From JADKAC01 sp964492065 (GTDB lineage: Bacteria; Bacteroidota; Bacteroidia; Chitinophagales; BACL12), in NCBI GenBank assembly GCA_964492065.1, contig CAZBHH010000002.1, positions 124,001 through 188,000 on the forward strand: a stretch of DNA of 64,000 bases. Reading direction: 5' to 3'. The translations under genes were made by a program, and so were the position numbers. Below, piece after piece: positions 34,207 to 43,385 of the stretch. The notes under the pieces are model-generated. The model had not been told where the DNA came from, ran no database searches, and saw only the letters and a program-made list of their open reading frames with translations. How positions within the stretch are numbered: position 1 is the first letter of the stretch; every line of letters starts with the position of its first letter.

Positions 34207-35595
34207 TTGACTTTAATTAAATCAATCTCCGGAATCCGTGGAACCATTGGTGGTGTAGCAAAAGAAAATCTGACTCCTCTAGATATCGTAAAATTTACCG
34301 GCGCTTACGGCACATGGTTGTTAAGTGCAAAATCACATCCCGTGGTTGTCGTCGGCAGGGATGCCCGCATCTCGGGCGAGATGGTAAACCGCATCGTGTG
34401 CGGCACCTTACAGGCGTTGGGCATCTCTGTAATTGACATCGGATTATCCACTACGCCGACGGTAGAGATCGCCGTGCAGATGGAGAGCGCCGACGGCGGT
34501 ATTATCCTTACTGCAAGCCATAACCCCAAACAGTGGAATGCATTGAAACTGCTGAACCGCCACGGCGAATTCTTAAGTGTGGAAGAAGCAGATGCGGTGT
34601 TAAAAATTGCCGAAAAAGAAAAATTTGTCTTTGCCGGTATCGACGCACTTGGCGACTATCATGTGAAAGGGTATTACATTCAAAAACATATAGACAAAAT
34701 TTTGGAGCTCCCCCTGGTGGATGTCGAAGCTATTAAAAACAGAAAATTTAAAATCGTAATAGATTGTGTAAACTCCACCGGCGGCATATCGGTACCAGAA
34801 CTATTGGTGGCGCTCGGCGTGAAAGATACGGTTGAATTGTTCTGTGCGCCGAATGGCCGTTTCCCCCATAATCCCGAACCGCTGCCCGAACACCTGAGCA
34901 CCATCAGCAACGAGGTAAAATTTCAGAAGGCACATCTGGGCCTGGTGGTGGACCCCGATGTGGATCGCCTGGCCATCGTCTGCGAAGACGGAGAATTCTT
35001 CGGTGAAGAATATTCATTGGTGGCCATAGCAGATTACGTGTTGCAACACACCAAGGGCGCAACGGTATCCAATCTTTCCTCTACACAAGCGCTGCGGGAC
35101 ATTTCCGAAAAACACGGTGTTGCTCATGCACAAAGTGCGGTAGGCGAAGTGAATGTCGTTAAGAAAATGAAAGAGATGCAGGCGGTGATCGGTGGAGAAG
35201 GCAATGGCGGCATCATCTATCCGGAGCTGCATTACGGCAGGGATGCACTGGTGGGTATTGCATTGTTCCTAAGCCATCTCGCAAAATTTGGCAAATCCTG
35301 TTCCATGTTGCGTGCCCAATACCCGAATTACTATATGACCAAGAAAAAAATTGATCTGCCCGAAGGCATCAATGTAAAAGTGCTGTTAAAAAAGATTGAA
35401 GAAAAATATAAAAACAACCCGCAGAATAAGGAAGACGGGCTGAAAATTTTCCTGGATAACGACTGGGTGCATCTGCGGGTATCCAACACCGAACCCATTA
35501 TCCGGATTTATACGGAAAGTAACTCCCAGACCACCGCCGAAAACATCGCAACAAAATTAATGGAAGACATCAGGCAACTAATTAATTCGAAATAG
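34207..35595 (+). CDS. glmM: phosphoglucosamine mutase / phosphohexomutase
   Basis: This enzyme interconverts glucosamine-6-phosphate and glucosamine-1-phosphate for UDP-GlcNAc, peptidoglycan and glycan synthesis (or acts on mannose/glucose phosphates). The 462-aa protein shows the four alpha-D-phosphohexomutase elements: phosphoserine 104 in LTASHNPKQW, the metal loop DPDVDRLAIV, the sugar-binding loop GGEGNGGIIYP and the phosphate loop RVSNTEPIIRIYTE. Family members start at (M)TLIKSISGIRGT, which here coincides with a TTG at 34207. The frame continues upstream to 34015, but that part is unlike the family and contains the -7 box. The cysteine desulfurase gene follows 33 nt later. PMM and GlmM specificity cannot be fully separated. 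Confidence 0.9.
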   Translation: MTLIKSISGIRGTIGGVAKENLTPLDIVKFTGAYGTWLLSAKSHPVVVVGRDARISGEMVNRIVCGTLQALGISVIDIGLSTTPTVEIAVQMESADGGIILTASHNPKQWNALKLLNRHGEFLSVEEADAVLKIAEKEKFVFAGIDALGDYHVKGYYIQKHIDKILELPLVDVEAIKNRKFKIVIDCVNSTGGISVPELLVALGVKDTVELFCAPNGRFPHNPEPLPEHLSTISNEVKFQKAHLGLVVDPDVDRLAIVCEDGEFFGEEYSLVAIADYVLQHTKGATVSNLSSTQALRDISEKHGVAHAQSAVGEVNVVKKMKEMQAVIGGEGNGGIIYPELHYGRDALVGIALFLSHLAKFGKSCSMLRAQYPNYYMTKKKIDLPEGINVKVLLKKIEEKYKNNPQNKEDGLKIFLDNDWVHLRVSNTEPIIRIYTESNSQTTAENIATKLMEDIRQLINSK

Positions 35596-35628
35596 TGTAT
35601 ATTAGATTTCGAAAGACAATTGTAACGG

Positions 35629-36768
35629 ATGAGAGTTTATTTTGACAATGCAGCTACCACGCCTATGGATCCGCGGGTACTGCAGGCTATGTTGCCCTAT
35701 ATGCAAACGCATTTCGGCAACCCCTCCGCAATCCATTCCTACGGCAGGGAAACCAGGGCTGCCATTGAACGGGCACGCAAGACCATTGCAAAACTGCTGC
35801 ACGTTTCACCGGGCGAACTATTTTTCACCTCCGGCGGAACCGAAGCCGACAATATGGCCATCATGTGCAGCGTCCGGGACCTGGGCGTCACCCGCATTAT
35901 TTCCTCTCCCATTGAACACCACGCCGTAACGCATACCATTGCATTGATGCAACGGCGGGAAGGTGTACAGGTAGAAAACGTCGATTTAATGCCCGATGGC
36001 AAAATCAATTATGCCCATCTCGAACAATTGCTGGCGAAAGGCAGTGAAAAAACACTTGTGAGCCTGATGCATGCAAACAATGAGATCGGCACATTGCTGG
36101 ATTTGGAAAAAGTGTCTGCTCTCTGCAGCACTTACGGCGCCTATTTCCACAGCGATACCGTGCAGACTATTGCACATTTCAAATTAGATCTGCAGCAACC
36201 CCCCGTGCATTTTATCACGGCGGCTGCACATAAATTTCACGGGCCTAAGGGAACCGGTTTTATCTATATCAATAAGGAAGCGCAAATACACCCTTTGATT
36301 CACGGCGGCGCACAAGAGCGCAATATGCGTGCAGGCACTGAAAATCTGTATGGAATAATCGGCATGGCAAAAGCAATGGAAATTGCATACGACGAGTTGG
36401 AGGAAACGCAATCCTATATCCGCGGTTTGCGGGATTATATGTTGCAGCAATTGCGTGAAAACATCCCCGGCATAATTGTCAATTCTGATCCTGATGGGTT
36501 ATATACGGTATTAAATGTGAGTTTTCCGCCTTCTGAAAAAAATGAAATGCTGCTCTTCAACCTCGACATTCACGGCGTTGCAGCCAGCGGTGGAAGCGCC
36601 TGCAGTTCGGGAAGTAATGTGGGCTCCCACGTTATCGCACAATTAAACCGCGAAAAAAATTCAGCGGCAGTAAGGTTTTCATTCTCCAGGTTTAATACGA
36701 AGGCTGAAGTGGATTATACTATTGCTACATTGAAAGAACTCACGGGAGCAAGCGCCTTAGTCGGTTGA
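35629..36768 (+). CDS. cysteine desulfurase (NifS/IscS-like)
   Basis: This PLP enzyme takes sulfur from L-cysteine, leaving alanine, and passes the persulfide to Fe-S cluster assembly or tRNA thiolation. At 379 aa it has the usual length. The N-terminus MRVYFDNAATTPMDPRVLQ is typical. His98 (SPIEHHAV) stacks on the cofactor, Lys202 (AAAHKFHGPKG) forms the Schiff base, and Cys325 in GGSACSSGSN is the persulfide carrier. RNMRAGTENL is conserved. The start codon is 33 nt after the mutase stop, so the two are likely cotranscribed. No IscU/SufU gene is adjacent, so the sulfur acceptor is open. Confidence 0.93.
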   Translation: MRVYFDNAATTPMDPRVLQAMLPYMQTHFGNPSAIHSYGRETRAAIERARKTIAKLLHVSPGELFFTSGGTEADNMAIMCSVRDLGVTRIISSPIEHHAVTHTIALMQRREGVQVENVDLMPDGKINYAHLEQLLAKGSEKTLVSLMHANNEIGTLLDLEKVSALCSTYGAYFHSDTVQTIAHFKLDLQQPPVHFITAAAHKFHGPKGTGFIYINKEAQIHPLIHGGAQERNMRAGTENLYGIIGMAKAMEIAYDELEETQSYIRGLRDYMLQQLRENIPGIIVNSDPDGLYTVLNVSFPPSEKNEMLLFNLDIHGVAASGGSACSSGSNVGSHVIAQLNREKNSAAVRFSFSRFNTKAEVDYTIATLKELTGASALVG

Positions 36769-36847
36769 AATCTCAGCTAAAATATATCTGCACTGCCGCA
36801 CTCCAAGTGCAACGGAATTCGTAACTTGCCCGACAAATTCGGGTATC

Positions 36848-38137
36848 ATGACACATCGCAGACAATTTTTTAAGCAACTCGCAGCAGGCACCGGTTTGCT
36901 GGGTCTTACTCAATTGGAGGCCTTTGCCAATAATAAACTGTTGCAATCCGCACTGGTGGAAGCCGAGCAAAAACCCCTGGAAATAATTGCTGCCGATGAG
37001 GAATTCTGGATGGTAATTAAAAATGCATATACCGCTTCGGCCAACCTGATAAATCTGAATAACGGCGGTGTAAGTCCCTCGCCAAAAGTGGTACAGGATG
37101 CCATGGAACGCTACAACGCCTTGAGTAATGAAGCGCCGAGTTATTATATGTGGCGCATCCTGGATAAGGGGCGTGAAGGGCTGCGCACCAAACTTGCGGC
37201 ATTGGCGGGATGCGATGCGGAAGAAATAGCTATAAACAGGAATACCACTGAAGGCCTGGATACAATCATTCACGGTCTGGATTTACAGGCAGGCGATGAA
37301 GTGGTGCTGACACGACAGGACTATCCCAATATGATTAACGCATGGAAGCAACGGGAAAAACGCCATGGCATCGCTTTAAAATGGGTTGAACTGGAACTGC
37401 CTACCGAAGATGAGAACTACTTAGTGGAAAAATATACCGCACAGTTTACGGAAAAAACAAAAATTGTCCAGGTGAACCATATTATCAACTGGACCGGCCA
37501 TATTAACCCGGTGAAAAAAATTGCGGATGCGGCACATGCGCAAGGTATTGAAGTGATGATTGACGGAGCGCACACATTCGGACATTTTGAATTCAATATC
37601 CCCGACCTCGGCGGCGATTATTTTGCGACGAGCCTGCACAAATGGTTGTGTGCACCCTTCGGTTCCGGAATGTTGTGGGTTAAAAAAGAAAAGATAAAAA
37701 ACATTTGGCCGCTGATGGCCAACGACAATCCCCGGAGCGATGACATCCGCAAGTTTGAAGCATTGGGCACCCGTTCGTTCCCGATTGAACAAGCCATTGG
37801 CCAGGCCATTGATTTTCACCTGATGATCGGCCCGGCGAGGAAGGAAGCGAGATTGCGGTATTTAAAAGATTACTGGCTCACCCGTGTGATGCAGCACCCG
37901 AAACTGATTGCAAACACCTCTTTAGATCCCCGGTTTTCATGCGGTATTGCCAATGTGCGAATCGACGGCATGGATGCAATTGCCATGGAAAACTACCTGT
38001 TCACCCACAAGAATATTCACTGTGTTGCCATCAACTGGGAAAATATTCACGGTATCCGCATTGCACCGCATGTTTATACGACGACAAAGGAATTAGACCT
38101 GTTGGTGGAAGGGTTAAACGAGATGTTAAGCGCATAA
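36848..38137 (+). CDS. Tat-signal aminotransferase class V-fold protein (isopenicillin-N epimerase-like)
   Basis: A 429-aa PLP-dependent enzyme predicted to be exported folded: the N-terminus THRRQFFKQLAAGTGLLGL is a twin-arginine-type signal. The catalytic domain has LNNGGVSPSPKVVQDAM near the start, RNTTEGLDTIIHGLDLQAGD, IDGAHTFGHFEFNIPDLGGD and the Schiff-base Lys in ATSLHKWLCAPFGSGML. The C-terminal FSCGIANVRIDGMDAIAME is also a family match. Such proteins are often labelled isopenicillin N epimerase-like or cysteine desulfurase-like, but no Cys-loop is present. The substrate is unknown. The gene is followed by a hairpin terminator and is apparently monocistronic. Confidence 0.86.
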   Translation: MTHRRQFFKQLAAGTGLLGLTQLEAFANNKLLQSALVEAEQKPLEIIAADEEFWMVIKNAYTASANLINLNNGGVSPSPKVVQDAMERYNALSNEAPSYYMWRILDKGREGLRTKLAALAGCDAEEIAINRNTTEGLDTIIHGLDLQAGDEVVLTRQDYPNMINAWKQREKRHGIALKWVELELPTEDENYLVEKYTAQFTEKTKIVQVNHIINWTGHINPVKKIADAAHAQGIEVMIDGAHTFGHFEFNIPDLGGDYFATSLHKWLCAPFGSGMLWVKKEKIKNIWPLMANDNPRSDDIRKFEALGTRSFPIEQAIGQAIDFHLMIGPARKEARLRYLKDYWLTRVMQHPKLIANTSLDPRFSCGIANVRIDGMDAIAMENYLFTHKNIHCVAINWENIHGIRIAPHVYTTTKELDLLVEGLNEMLSA

Positions 38138-38139
38138 CA

Positions 38140-38167
38140 TCACACCGGGGAATACCTGTGTGAATTT
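38140..38167 (+). terminator. hairpin terminator after aminotransferase-V gene
   Basis: TCACAC pairs with GTGTGA (6 bp; inner GG/CC pair possible) and ATTTTG follows. It lies immediately after the stop codon. Confidence 0.5.
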
Positions 38168-38188
38168 TGCAGATGAATAACAAAAGCG

Positions 38189-38722
38189 ATGCAACTTCCG
38201 GAATTACAAAACGACTTCGTGAAACTCCGCCCATTGGAGCCGGAGGATTTTGAGGTGTTATACGCCGTTGCCTCCGACCCCGCCATCTGGGAACAACACC
38301 CGAATAAAAACAGGTATGAACGCCATGTGTTTCAAACATTTTTTGAAGGAGCCATACAATCAAAAGGCGCTTATATAGCCTGCGACAAGGCCAGCGGGAA
38401 TGCAATTGGCTCTTCCCGGTTTTACGATTACAACGCCGACGCAAAATCCATTATGATAGGTTATACGTTCATCGCTAAAAATTATTGGGGCAAGGGCTAT
38501 AACCGGGCGATGAAATCGCTGATGCTGGAATATGCATTTACGTTTGCAGAAACGGTATATTTTCATGTAGGTGCAAATAATTTCCGGTCCCAAAAGGCAA
38601 TGGAAAAACTGGGAGCTCAAAAGATCGGTGAAACCGAGGTGGCCTATTACGGCGAGCCTACCCGGTTAAACTTTGTGTATGCCATGTATAAATCCCAATA
38701 CCGGCAACAGAAGACACACTGA
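38189..38722 (+). CDS. GNAT-family N-acetyltransferase (RimJ/RimL type)
   Basis: A 177-aa cytosolic acetyltransferase. The RimJ/L-type start MQLPELQNDFVKLRPLEPED is followed by YAVASDPAIWEQHPNKNRY. The acetyl-CoA pyrophosphate loop is KNYWGKGYNRAMKSLMLEYA (Q/R-x-x-G-x-G/A variant GKGYN), and the last strands are FHVGANNFRSQKAMEKLGA. The substrate may be a protein N-terminus or a small amine and cannot be deduced. It is convergent with gyrB, with only 17 nt between stop codons. Confidence 0.87.
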   Translation: MQLPELQNDFVKLRPLEPEDFEVLYAVASDPAIWEQHPNKNRYERHVFQTFFEGAIQSKGAYIACDKASGNAIGSSRFYDYNADAKSIMIGYTFIAKNYWGKGYNRAMKSLMLEYAFTFAETVYFHVGANNFRSQKAMEKLGAQKIGETEVAYYGEPTRLNFVYAMYKSQYRQQKTH

Positions 38723-38739
38723 GGTATAGGGCCGCTGTC

Positions 38740-40704
38740 TTACACATCCAGGTTGGCGTAGCGGGCATTCGCCTCGATGAATTCGCGGCGTGGTGGCACA
38801 TCGTCGCCCATCAACATGTTAAACACCCGGTCTGCTTCGGCGGCGCTGTCAATCGTCACCTTGCGCAAAGTTCTCGTCTCGGGGTTCATGGTCGTCTCCC
38901 ACAGTTGCTCCGCATTCATTTCACCCAATCCCTTGTAGCGCTGAATACCTACGGATTCTTCCTTGCCGCCCTTTGCCAGTTCGATAACAGCAGCTTTGCG
39001 CTCTTCTTCATTCCAGCAGTATTTCTGCTCCTTCCCTTTTTTTACCAGGAACAGCGGCGGAGTAGCGATATAGATATATCCCTGCTCCACCAGTTCAAAC
39101 ATTTTGCGGAAGAAGAAGGTGAGAATTAATGTGGTAATATGGCTGCCGTCCACATCGGCATCCGTCATAATGATAATTTTGTGATACCGGAGCTTGGAAA
39201 TATCCATGGTTTTATCTTCCAGAGGAACGACACCCAATGCAGTGAAGATATTTTTAATTTCCTCGTTGTCGAATATTTTATCGTCGAGCGCCTTTTCCAC
39301 ATTCAGAATTTTTCCCCGCAGCGGTAAAATGGCCTGAAAATTCCGGTTGCGGCCCTGTTTGGCCGTTCCACCCGCAGAATCGCCCTCTACCAGGAACAAT
39401 TCGCATATCGCCGGGTCTTTTTCCGAACAATCGGCCAGTTTCCCCGGCAATCCTGAACCGCCTAAAGCGCCTTTGCGTTGAACCATCTCCCGTGCTTTCC
39501 GGGCGGCGGCTCTCGCCTGTGCAGCAACGATAACTTTATTGATAATCGATCTCGCCAGTTTGGGGTTTTCCTCCAGGTAATTGTTCAACGCCTCTCCCGA
39601 TATAGTATCCACAATGCCCATCACCTCCGAATTTCCCAGTTTGGTTTTTGTCTGGCCTTCAAACTGCGGCTCCGGTACTTTTACCGAAATCAAAGCGGTA
39701 AGCCCTTCGCGGAAATCATCGCCGGTAACTTCCACCTTTATTTTATCAAATAATTTTTCCCTGTCGCCGTATGATTTAAAGGTGCGGGTCAATGCACGCC
39801 TGAACCCGGCTACATGTGTCCCGCCTTCAATAGTGTTGATATTATTTACATAGCTATGTATATTCTCATTGAAGGAATTGTTGTATTGCAGTGCAATCTC
39901 GACTATTACATTGTCCCGGGTTCCCTCCGTATAAATGGGTATGGGGAGCAATGGAACCCTACCCGAATCCAGGAAGGTGACAAATTCCGTCAATCCCCCT
40001 TCCGAATAAAATTCCTTGGTGAGAAAGTTGCCGTCATCCTCTGTCTGTCTTTCATCCTTTAACACCAGGCGAATACCCCGGTTTAAATAGGCGAGCTCGC
40101 GGAGCCTGGCGGCCAGCGTGTCGAATTTATATTCGGTAACGGTAAAAATGGTTGCATCCGGTTGGAATGTGATGATGGTACCCGTTTTATCGGTGTTTCC
40201 GGTTTCCTTAACCGAATACAGCGGCTTTCCTTCCGAGTATTCCTGGATAAATACTTTTCCAAGGCGATGGACTTCTACCTTAAATGCAATGGATAATGCA
40301 TTTACACAGGATACACCTACACCGTGCAACCCTCCCGATACTTTGTAAGAATTCTTATCGAATTTTCCACCGGCGTGCAACACGGTCATTACCACTTCCA
40401 GCGCCGATCTCTTTTCTTTTTTGTGTATCTCGGTGGGAATACCCCGTCCATCGTCGGTTACCGTAATGGAATTGCCCTCGTGAATGGTGACGTAAATATT
40501 CCTGGCATACCCCGCAAGCGCTTCATCAATGGAGTTATCCACCACTTCATACACCAGGTGGTGCAATCCCTTAAAACCCGTATCGCCGATATACATGGCC
40601 GGACGCTTTCTCACCGCTTCCAGCCCTTCCAACACCTGTATATTTTCGGCGGTATATTCCCCGTTGTTCTGCTCCTGTGTTATTGTTTTTTCTGTTTCTG
40701 CCAT
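38740..40704 (-). CDS. gyrB: DNA gyrase subunit B
   Basis: ATPase subunit of the type II topoisomerase that supercoils DNA. With the ATG at 40704 the protein has 654 aa, normal for Bacteroidota GyrB. The GHKL ATPase domain shows LEGLEAVRKRPAMYIGDTG, EVVDNSIDEALAGYA, ITVTDDGRGIPTEIH and the G-loop GGLHGVGVSCVNAL. The transducer carries the YVNNINTIEGGTHVAGF segment. The Toprim domain has LFLVEGDSAGGTAKQGR and the acidic DADVDGSHI. The tail QRYKGLGEMNAEQLWETTM is a gyrase B signature, and the end is FIEANARYANLDV. A 20-residue upstream extension to 40764 is possible but unlike the family. Confidence 0.96.
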   Translation of the reverse strand: MAETEKTITQEQNNGEYTAENIQVLEGLEAVRKRPAMYIGDTGFKGLHHLVYEVVDNSIDEALAGYARNIYVTIHEGNSITVTDDGRGIPTEIHKKEKRSALEVVMTVLHAGGKFDKNSYKVSGGLHGVGVSCVNALSIAFKVEVHRLGKVFIQEYSEGKPLYSVKETGNTDKTGTIITFQPDATIFTVTEYKFDTLAARLRELAYLNRGIRLVLKDERQTEDDGNFLTKEFYSEGGLTEFVTFLDSGRVPLLPIPIYTEGTRDNVIVEIALQYNNSFNENIHSYVNNINTIEGGTHVAGFRRALTRTFKSYGDREKLFDKIKVEVTGDDFREGLTALISVKVPEPQFEGQTKTKLGNSEVMGIVDTISGEALNNYLEENPKLARSIINKVIVAAQARAAARKAREMVQRKGALGGSGLPGKLADCSEKDPAICELFLVEGDSAGGTAKQGRNRNFQAILPLRGKILNVEKALDDKIFDNEEIKNIFTALGVVPLEDKTMDISKLRYHKIIIMTDADVDGSHITTLILTFFFRKMFELVEQGYIYIATPPLFLVKKGKEQKYCWNEEERKAAVIELAKGGKEESVGIQRYKGLGEMNAEQLWETTMNPETRTLRKVTIDSAAEADRVFNMLMGDDVPPRREFIEANARYANLDV

Positions 40705-40812
40705 AGCCTGCGAAGATACTGAATTTACAAGACTTTCGGAAGAAACTTGCACACATTTTCCCACCGAATTTTCACAGCCGGATTACGGATAGCACACACC
40801 CGTTTTCTCTCC

Positions 40813-42498
40813 TTAACGGATGTCGGCTTTCTTAACGGTAATATAGAAATTCGTATCGGCAAATGTGTCGTCATCCACTGCGCTCAGTTCCGGGATCGGC
40901 AGGCTTTTGGGAACGGGTCCGGGCACGAGCCAAATGGGTGCATTTTTTACAAATACCCGTACCGGCATATCAAATCCGGGGACGACATTGTTCCACTTGT
41001 ACACCAAAAAATTGCCTTTACTGGTGCTGATTGTATTGTACTCCAGTTCGGGAATCTGCACCGTGCGCAGATATTGGTCGAAAACCTTGGAAAGATCCCT
41101 GCCCACCCATTTGCTGATATACTTTTCAATGGTATCCGAAGTGACGGTTTGATGGTAAAAATCTGTATTCATACTGCGCAACATTTTGCGAAATTTTTCG
41201 TCGTCGTCCATTACCTGCCGGATGGTGTGCATTAATGCGGCTCCCTTCGGATACATATCGTCGGAGCCTTCGCTGTTGACTCCGTAATCGCCGATAACGG
41301 GTTGTTTATTGGCTATGCCATGCCTCAATCCCGCCATATATAGATTTGCCTCCTTTTTGCCGTAATAGTATTCGGTGAACAACACTTCTGAATACGACGT
41401 AATACCCTCGTGCACCCACATATCGGCAATATCTTTTGTGGAAATATTATTCGCAAACCACTCGTGACCGGACTCGTGAATTACGATATAGTCCCAGCGC
41501 TTGCCGACACCTGCCCCGCTCAGGTCGAAGCCGAGATACCCGTTTTTAAATTCATTGCCATAGGCGATGGCGCTTTGATGTTCCATCCCCAGGTGAGGCG
41601 CCTCCACAATTTTATATCCGTCCTCGTAAAACGGGTAAGGTCCAAACCAATATTCAAACGCTTCCAGCATACGCCTCACCTCGGGCAGCACGTGTTGCTT
41701 CGCTTTTTCCATATTGCCACTTAAAAACCACAGGTCAACGGATAGCGGCCCCTTTTCACCGCTGTATATTTCGTGGTAATTCACATAATCGCCGATATAA
41801 AAAACAAAATTGTAATTATTGATGGGGTTAACAACGCTCCAGGTATAGGTGGCGGTGCCGTCGGCATTTACATTTTTTGACTCCAATTTCCCGTTGGAGA
41901 TTCCCACCAGGTCTTCGGGAATGGTGATATGCATCCTGGCGCTGTCGGGTTCATCTGCCTGTTGGTCTTTATTCGGGTACCAGACACTGGCGCCTAAACC
42001 CTGGCAAGCTACACTCACCCAGGGTTTACCCTGGTCATCGGTTTTATAAATAAAACCGCCGTCCCAGGGCGGATGCCTTGCAATCTGAGGTTTACCGCTG
42101 AATTCCATCACAATCTCCGCATCCTCACCCGCCGCAAATGCCTCCTTGAATTGCAGAATATATACATTGCCATCCCGTGAAAATGGCACTTTTTTTCCGT
42201 TGAAATGCACTGCTGTAATGTCCATCGGCTCCATCAGGTCGATCTGCATCCGGTCGCCTGCACTCAATACGTGAAATGCCATAGTGTTGACCCCTGAAAT
42301 GCTTTTGTTTTCCAGGTCAAAGTTCAATTGCAGGTCGTAATGAGTGACGTCCCACCATGCCCGCTCAGGCGTATTGCTGCCCAATAGCGTATCTGCCAGA
42401 GTGTATTTCTTTTTATCGCCGAACAGTTGTCCGTAGGTATTAACCGCCAGCAGCAATAGCACCAGTGCGGTCAACAGGTTCAATTTACGTAAAATCAT
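40813..42498 (-). CDS. exported M1-family metallopeptidase
   Basis: A 561-aa zinc aminopeptidase-type enzyme with a signal peptide (LNLLTALVLLLLAVNTYGQ). The N-terminal beta-saddle domain (WDVTHYDLQLNFDLENKSI) precedes the catalytic domain: exopeptidase motif variant HLGMEHQSAIAYGN, zinc motif VIHESGHEWFANN (HExxH) and the third ligand Glu in WVHEGITSYSE. The YPKGAALMHTIRQ segment is also typical. There is no ERAP1-like C-terminal helical domain, so it is a short M1 enzyme of the periplasm or surface. The TAAGTTTG box at 42502-42509 almost abuts the ATG. Substrates are unknown. Confidence 0.9.
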   Translation of the reverse strand: MILRKLNLLTALVLLLLAVNTYGQLFGDKKKYTLADTLLGSNTPERAWWDVTHYDLQLNFDLENKSISGVNTMAFHVLSAGDRMQIDLMEPMDITAVHFNGKKVPFSRDGNVYILQFKEAFAAGEDAEIVMEFSGKPQIARHPPWDGGFIYKTDDQGKPWVSVACQGLGASVWYPNKDQQADEPDSARMHITIPEDLVGISNGKLESKNVNADGTATYTWSVVNPINNYNFVFYIGDYVNYHEIYSGEKGPLSVDLWFLSGNMEKAKQHVLPEVRRMLEAFEYWFGPYPFYEDGYKIVEAPHLGMEHQSAIAYGNEFKNGYLGFDLSGAGVGKRWDYIVIHESGHEWFANNISTKDIADMWVHEGITSYSEVLFTEYYYGKKEANLYMAGLRHGIANKQPVIGDYGVNSEGSDDMYPKGAALMHTIRQVMDDDEKFRKMLRSMNTDFYHQTVTSDTIEKYISKWVGRDLSKVFDQYLRTVQIPELEYNTISTSKGNFLVYKWNNVVPGFDMPVRVFVKNAPIWLVPGPVPKSLPIPELSAVDDDTFADTNFYITVKKADIR

Positions 42499-42501
42499 AA
42501 G

Positions 42502-42509
42502 CAAACTTA
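42502..42509 (-). promoter_or_regulatory. TAnnTTTG-type box (TAAGTTTG) at M1 peptidase start
   Basis: A consensus match on the minus strand only 3 nt upstream of the ATG at 42498. If functional the mRNA is leaderless or nearly so, or the start codon is further inside. Confidence 0.3.
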
Positions 42510-42656
42510 AACGGTAAATTTGTTAATATTATTAAGTGGGAGCCGCTCAAATCCTTTTTTTGTTTTCTCTTAATCCGTTATCAACAATAATTGTGGCAAA
42601 ATTTTTGAGTATCCGGCACGTTGATTTTTACCTTTAACCGCAAAAAATTAAGTATC

Positions 42657-43217
42657 ATGAGAAACGTATTTCTGGCATTCCTGTTAGTACTTCCACTGTT
42701 AATACACGCTCAATCAAAAACTGCCGATGTTTCCGGCTTACCTCCTTTTGTTATTGACGAAGAAACCCAAATGGTAGTTTTTACGGATGTGGTAATTGTG
42801 GAAGGGGTGTCCAAAGACAGTCTCTACAACCTCGGTTTACAGTGGATTCGCAACTACTATAAAAATTCTTCGACCGTTATGCAGGTTCAGGATCAGCCCG
42901 GCGGTATCCTGGAAGGCAAGCACAGCTTTTATGTAATGCGTGATATAAATGGTCAAAACGCAAAGGGCGATTTAATCAAATACTCGTTCAAATTACAGTT
43001 TAGAGACGGCAGGTATAAGTACACTATTACACGGATAAATGTGCAGAAGGCCGCATATTACGGCATAGAAAACTGGATAAACGATGAGGAAAAATCATCC
43101 GATTATGAAATCCAGTCCTACCTGGAACAAATTTACACCTTCTTTACAGAGGAATTTATCCCTTCGATGGAGACATCCATACAACCCAAAAAGGTAAAAG
43201 TGGAAGAAGAATGGTAA
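42657..43217 (+). CDS. exported DUF4468-like (TBP-like fold) protein
   Basis: A 186-aa protein with a signal peptide (MRNVFLAFLLVLPLLIHAQ). The mature part has the DUF4468 pattern: PFVIDEETQMVVFTDVVIVE, then LGLQWIRNYYKNSS, FKLQFRDGRYKYTITRIN and a helical C-terminal part (EIQSYLEQIYTFFTEEF). The family is common in Bacteroidota and its function is unknown. The ATG at 42657 gives the signal peptide; the frame extends 36 nt further upstream without family resemblance. It is divergent from the M1 peptidase gene and ends in a bulged hairpin. Confidence 0.8.
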   Translation: MRNVFLAFLLVLPLLIHAQSKTADVSGLPPFVIDEETQMVVFTDVVIVEGVSKDSLYNLGLQWIRNYYKNSSTVMQVQDQPGGILEGKHSFYVMRDINGQNAKGDLIKYSFKLQFRDGRYKYTITRINVQKAAYYGIENWINDEEKSSDYEIQSYLEQIYTFFTEEFIPSMETSIQPKKVKVEEEW

Positions 43218-43260
43218 AAGAGAATATCTCTGACCAGGGCGCATCTCAAGAGATTCTTTT
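43216..43260 (+). terminator. bulged hairpin after DUF4468 gene
   Basis: AAAAGA plus ATCTCT (4-nt bulge between them) pair with AGAGATTCTTTT, a 12-bp stem that starts in the stop codon and ends in TTTT. Confidence 0.5.
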
Positions 43261-43268
43261 AATATAAA

Positions 43269-43282
43269 ATGATTTAAATCAT
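43269..43282. promoter_or_regulatory. FNR/CRP-type palindrome, distal site
   Basis: aTGATttaaATCAt is a perfect 14-bp palindrome matching the core of the FNR box (TTGAT-N4-ATCAA). It lies 104 nt upstream of the universal stress protein start, whose downstream neighbour encodes an FNR-type regulator. Confidence 0.5.
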
Positions 43283-43285
43283 CCA

Positions 43286-43316
43286 TTTGCCTGATGCAAA
43301 TCATGGCATACTTTGG
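43286..43316 (+). promoter_or_regulatory. candidate promoter of the universal stress protein gene
   Basis: TTTG at 43286-43289, a 19-nt spacer and TACTTTGG at 43309-43316 (near TAnnTTTG) resemble a Bacteroidota -33/-7 promoter. The proximal FNR-like palindrome falls inside the spacer and the distal one just upstream, so regulation by binding is plausible. Confidence 0.4.
43292..43303. promoter_or_regulatory. FNR/CRP-type palindrome, proximal site
   Basis: TGATgcaaATCA repeats the TGAT-N4-ATCA arrangement of the distal site. The two centres are exactly 22 bp apart (about two helical turns), placing them on the same face of the DNA. Confidence 0.5.
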
Positions 43317-43385
43317 GTAATTACACGGATATTTGATGTCATTACATCAAAATAACAGGTTGAAACCCGTAAAGGAGAAGTACAA

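Noticed and set aside
36848..38137. Cysteine desulfurase label for the aminotransferase-V protein
   Set aside because: No persulfide Cys-loop, and a Tat-type signal indicates export; only the fold is shared.
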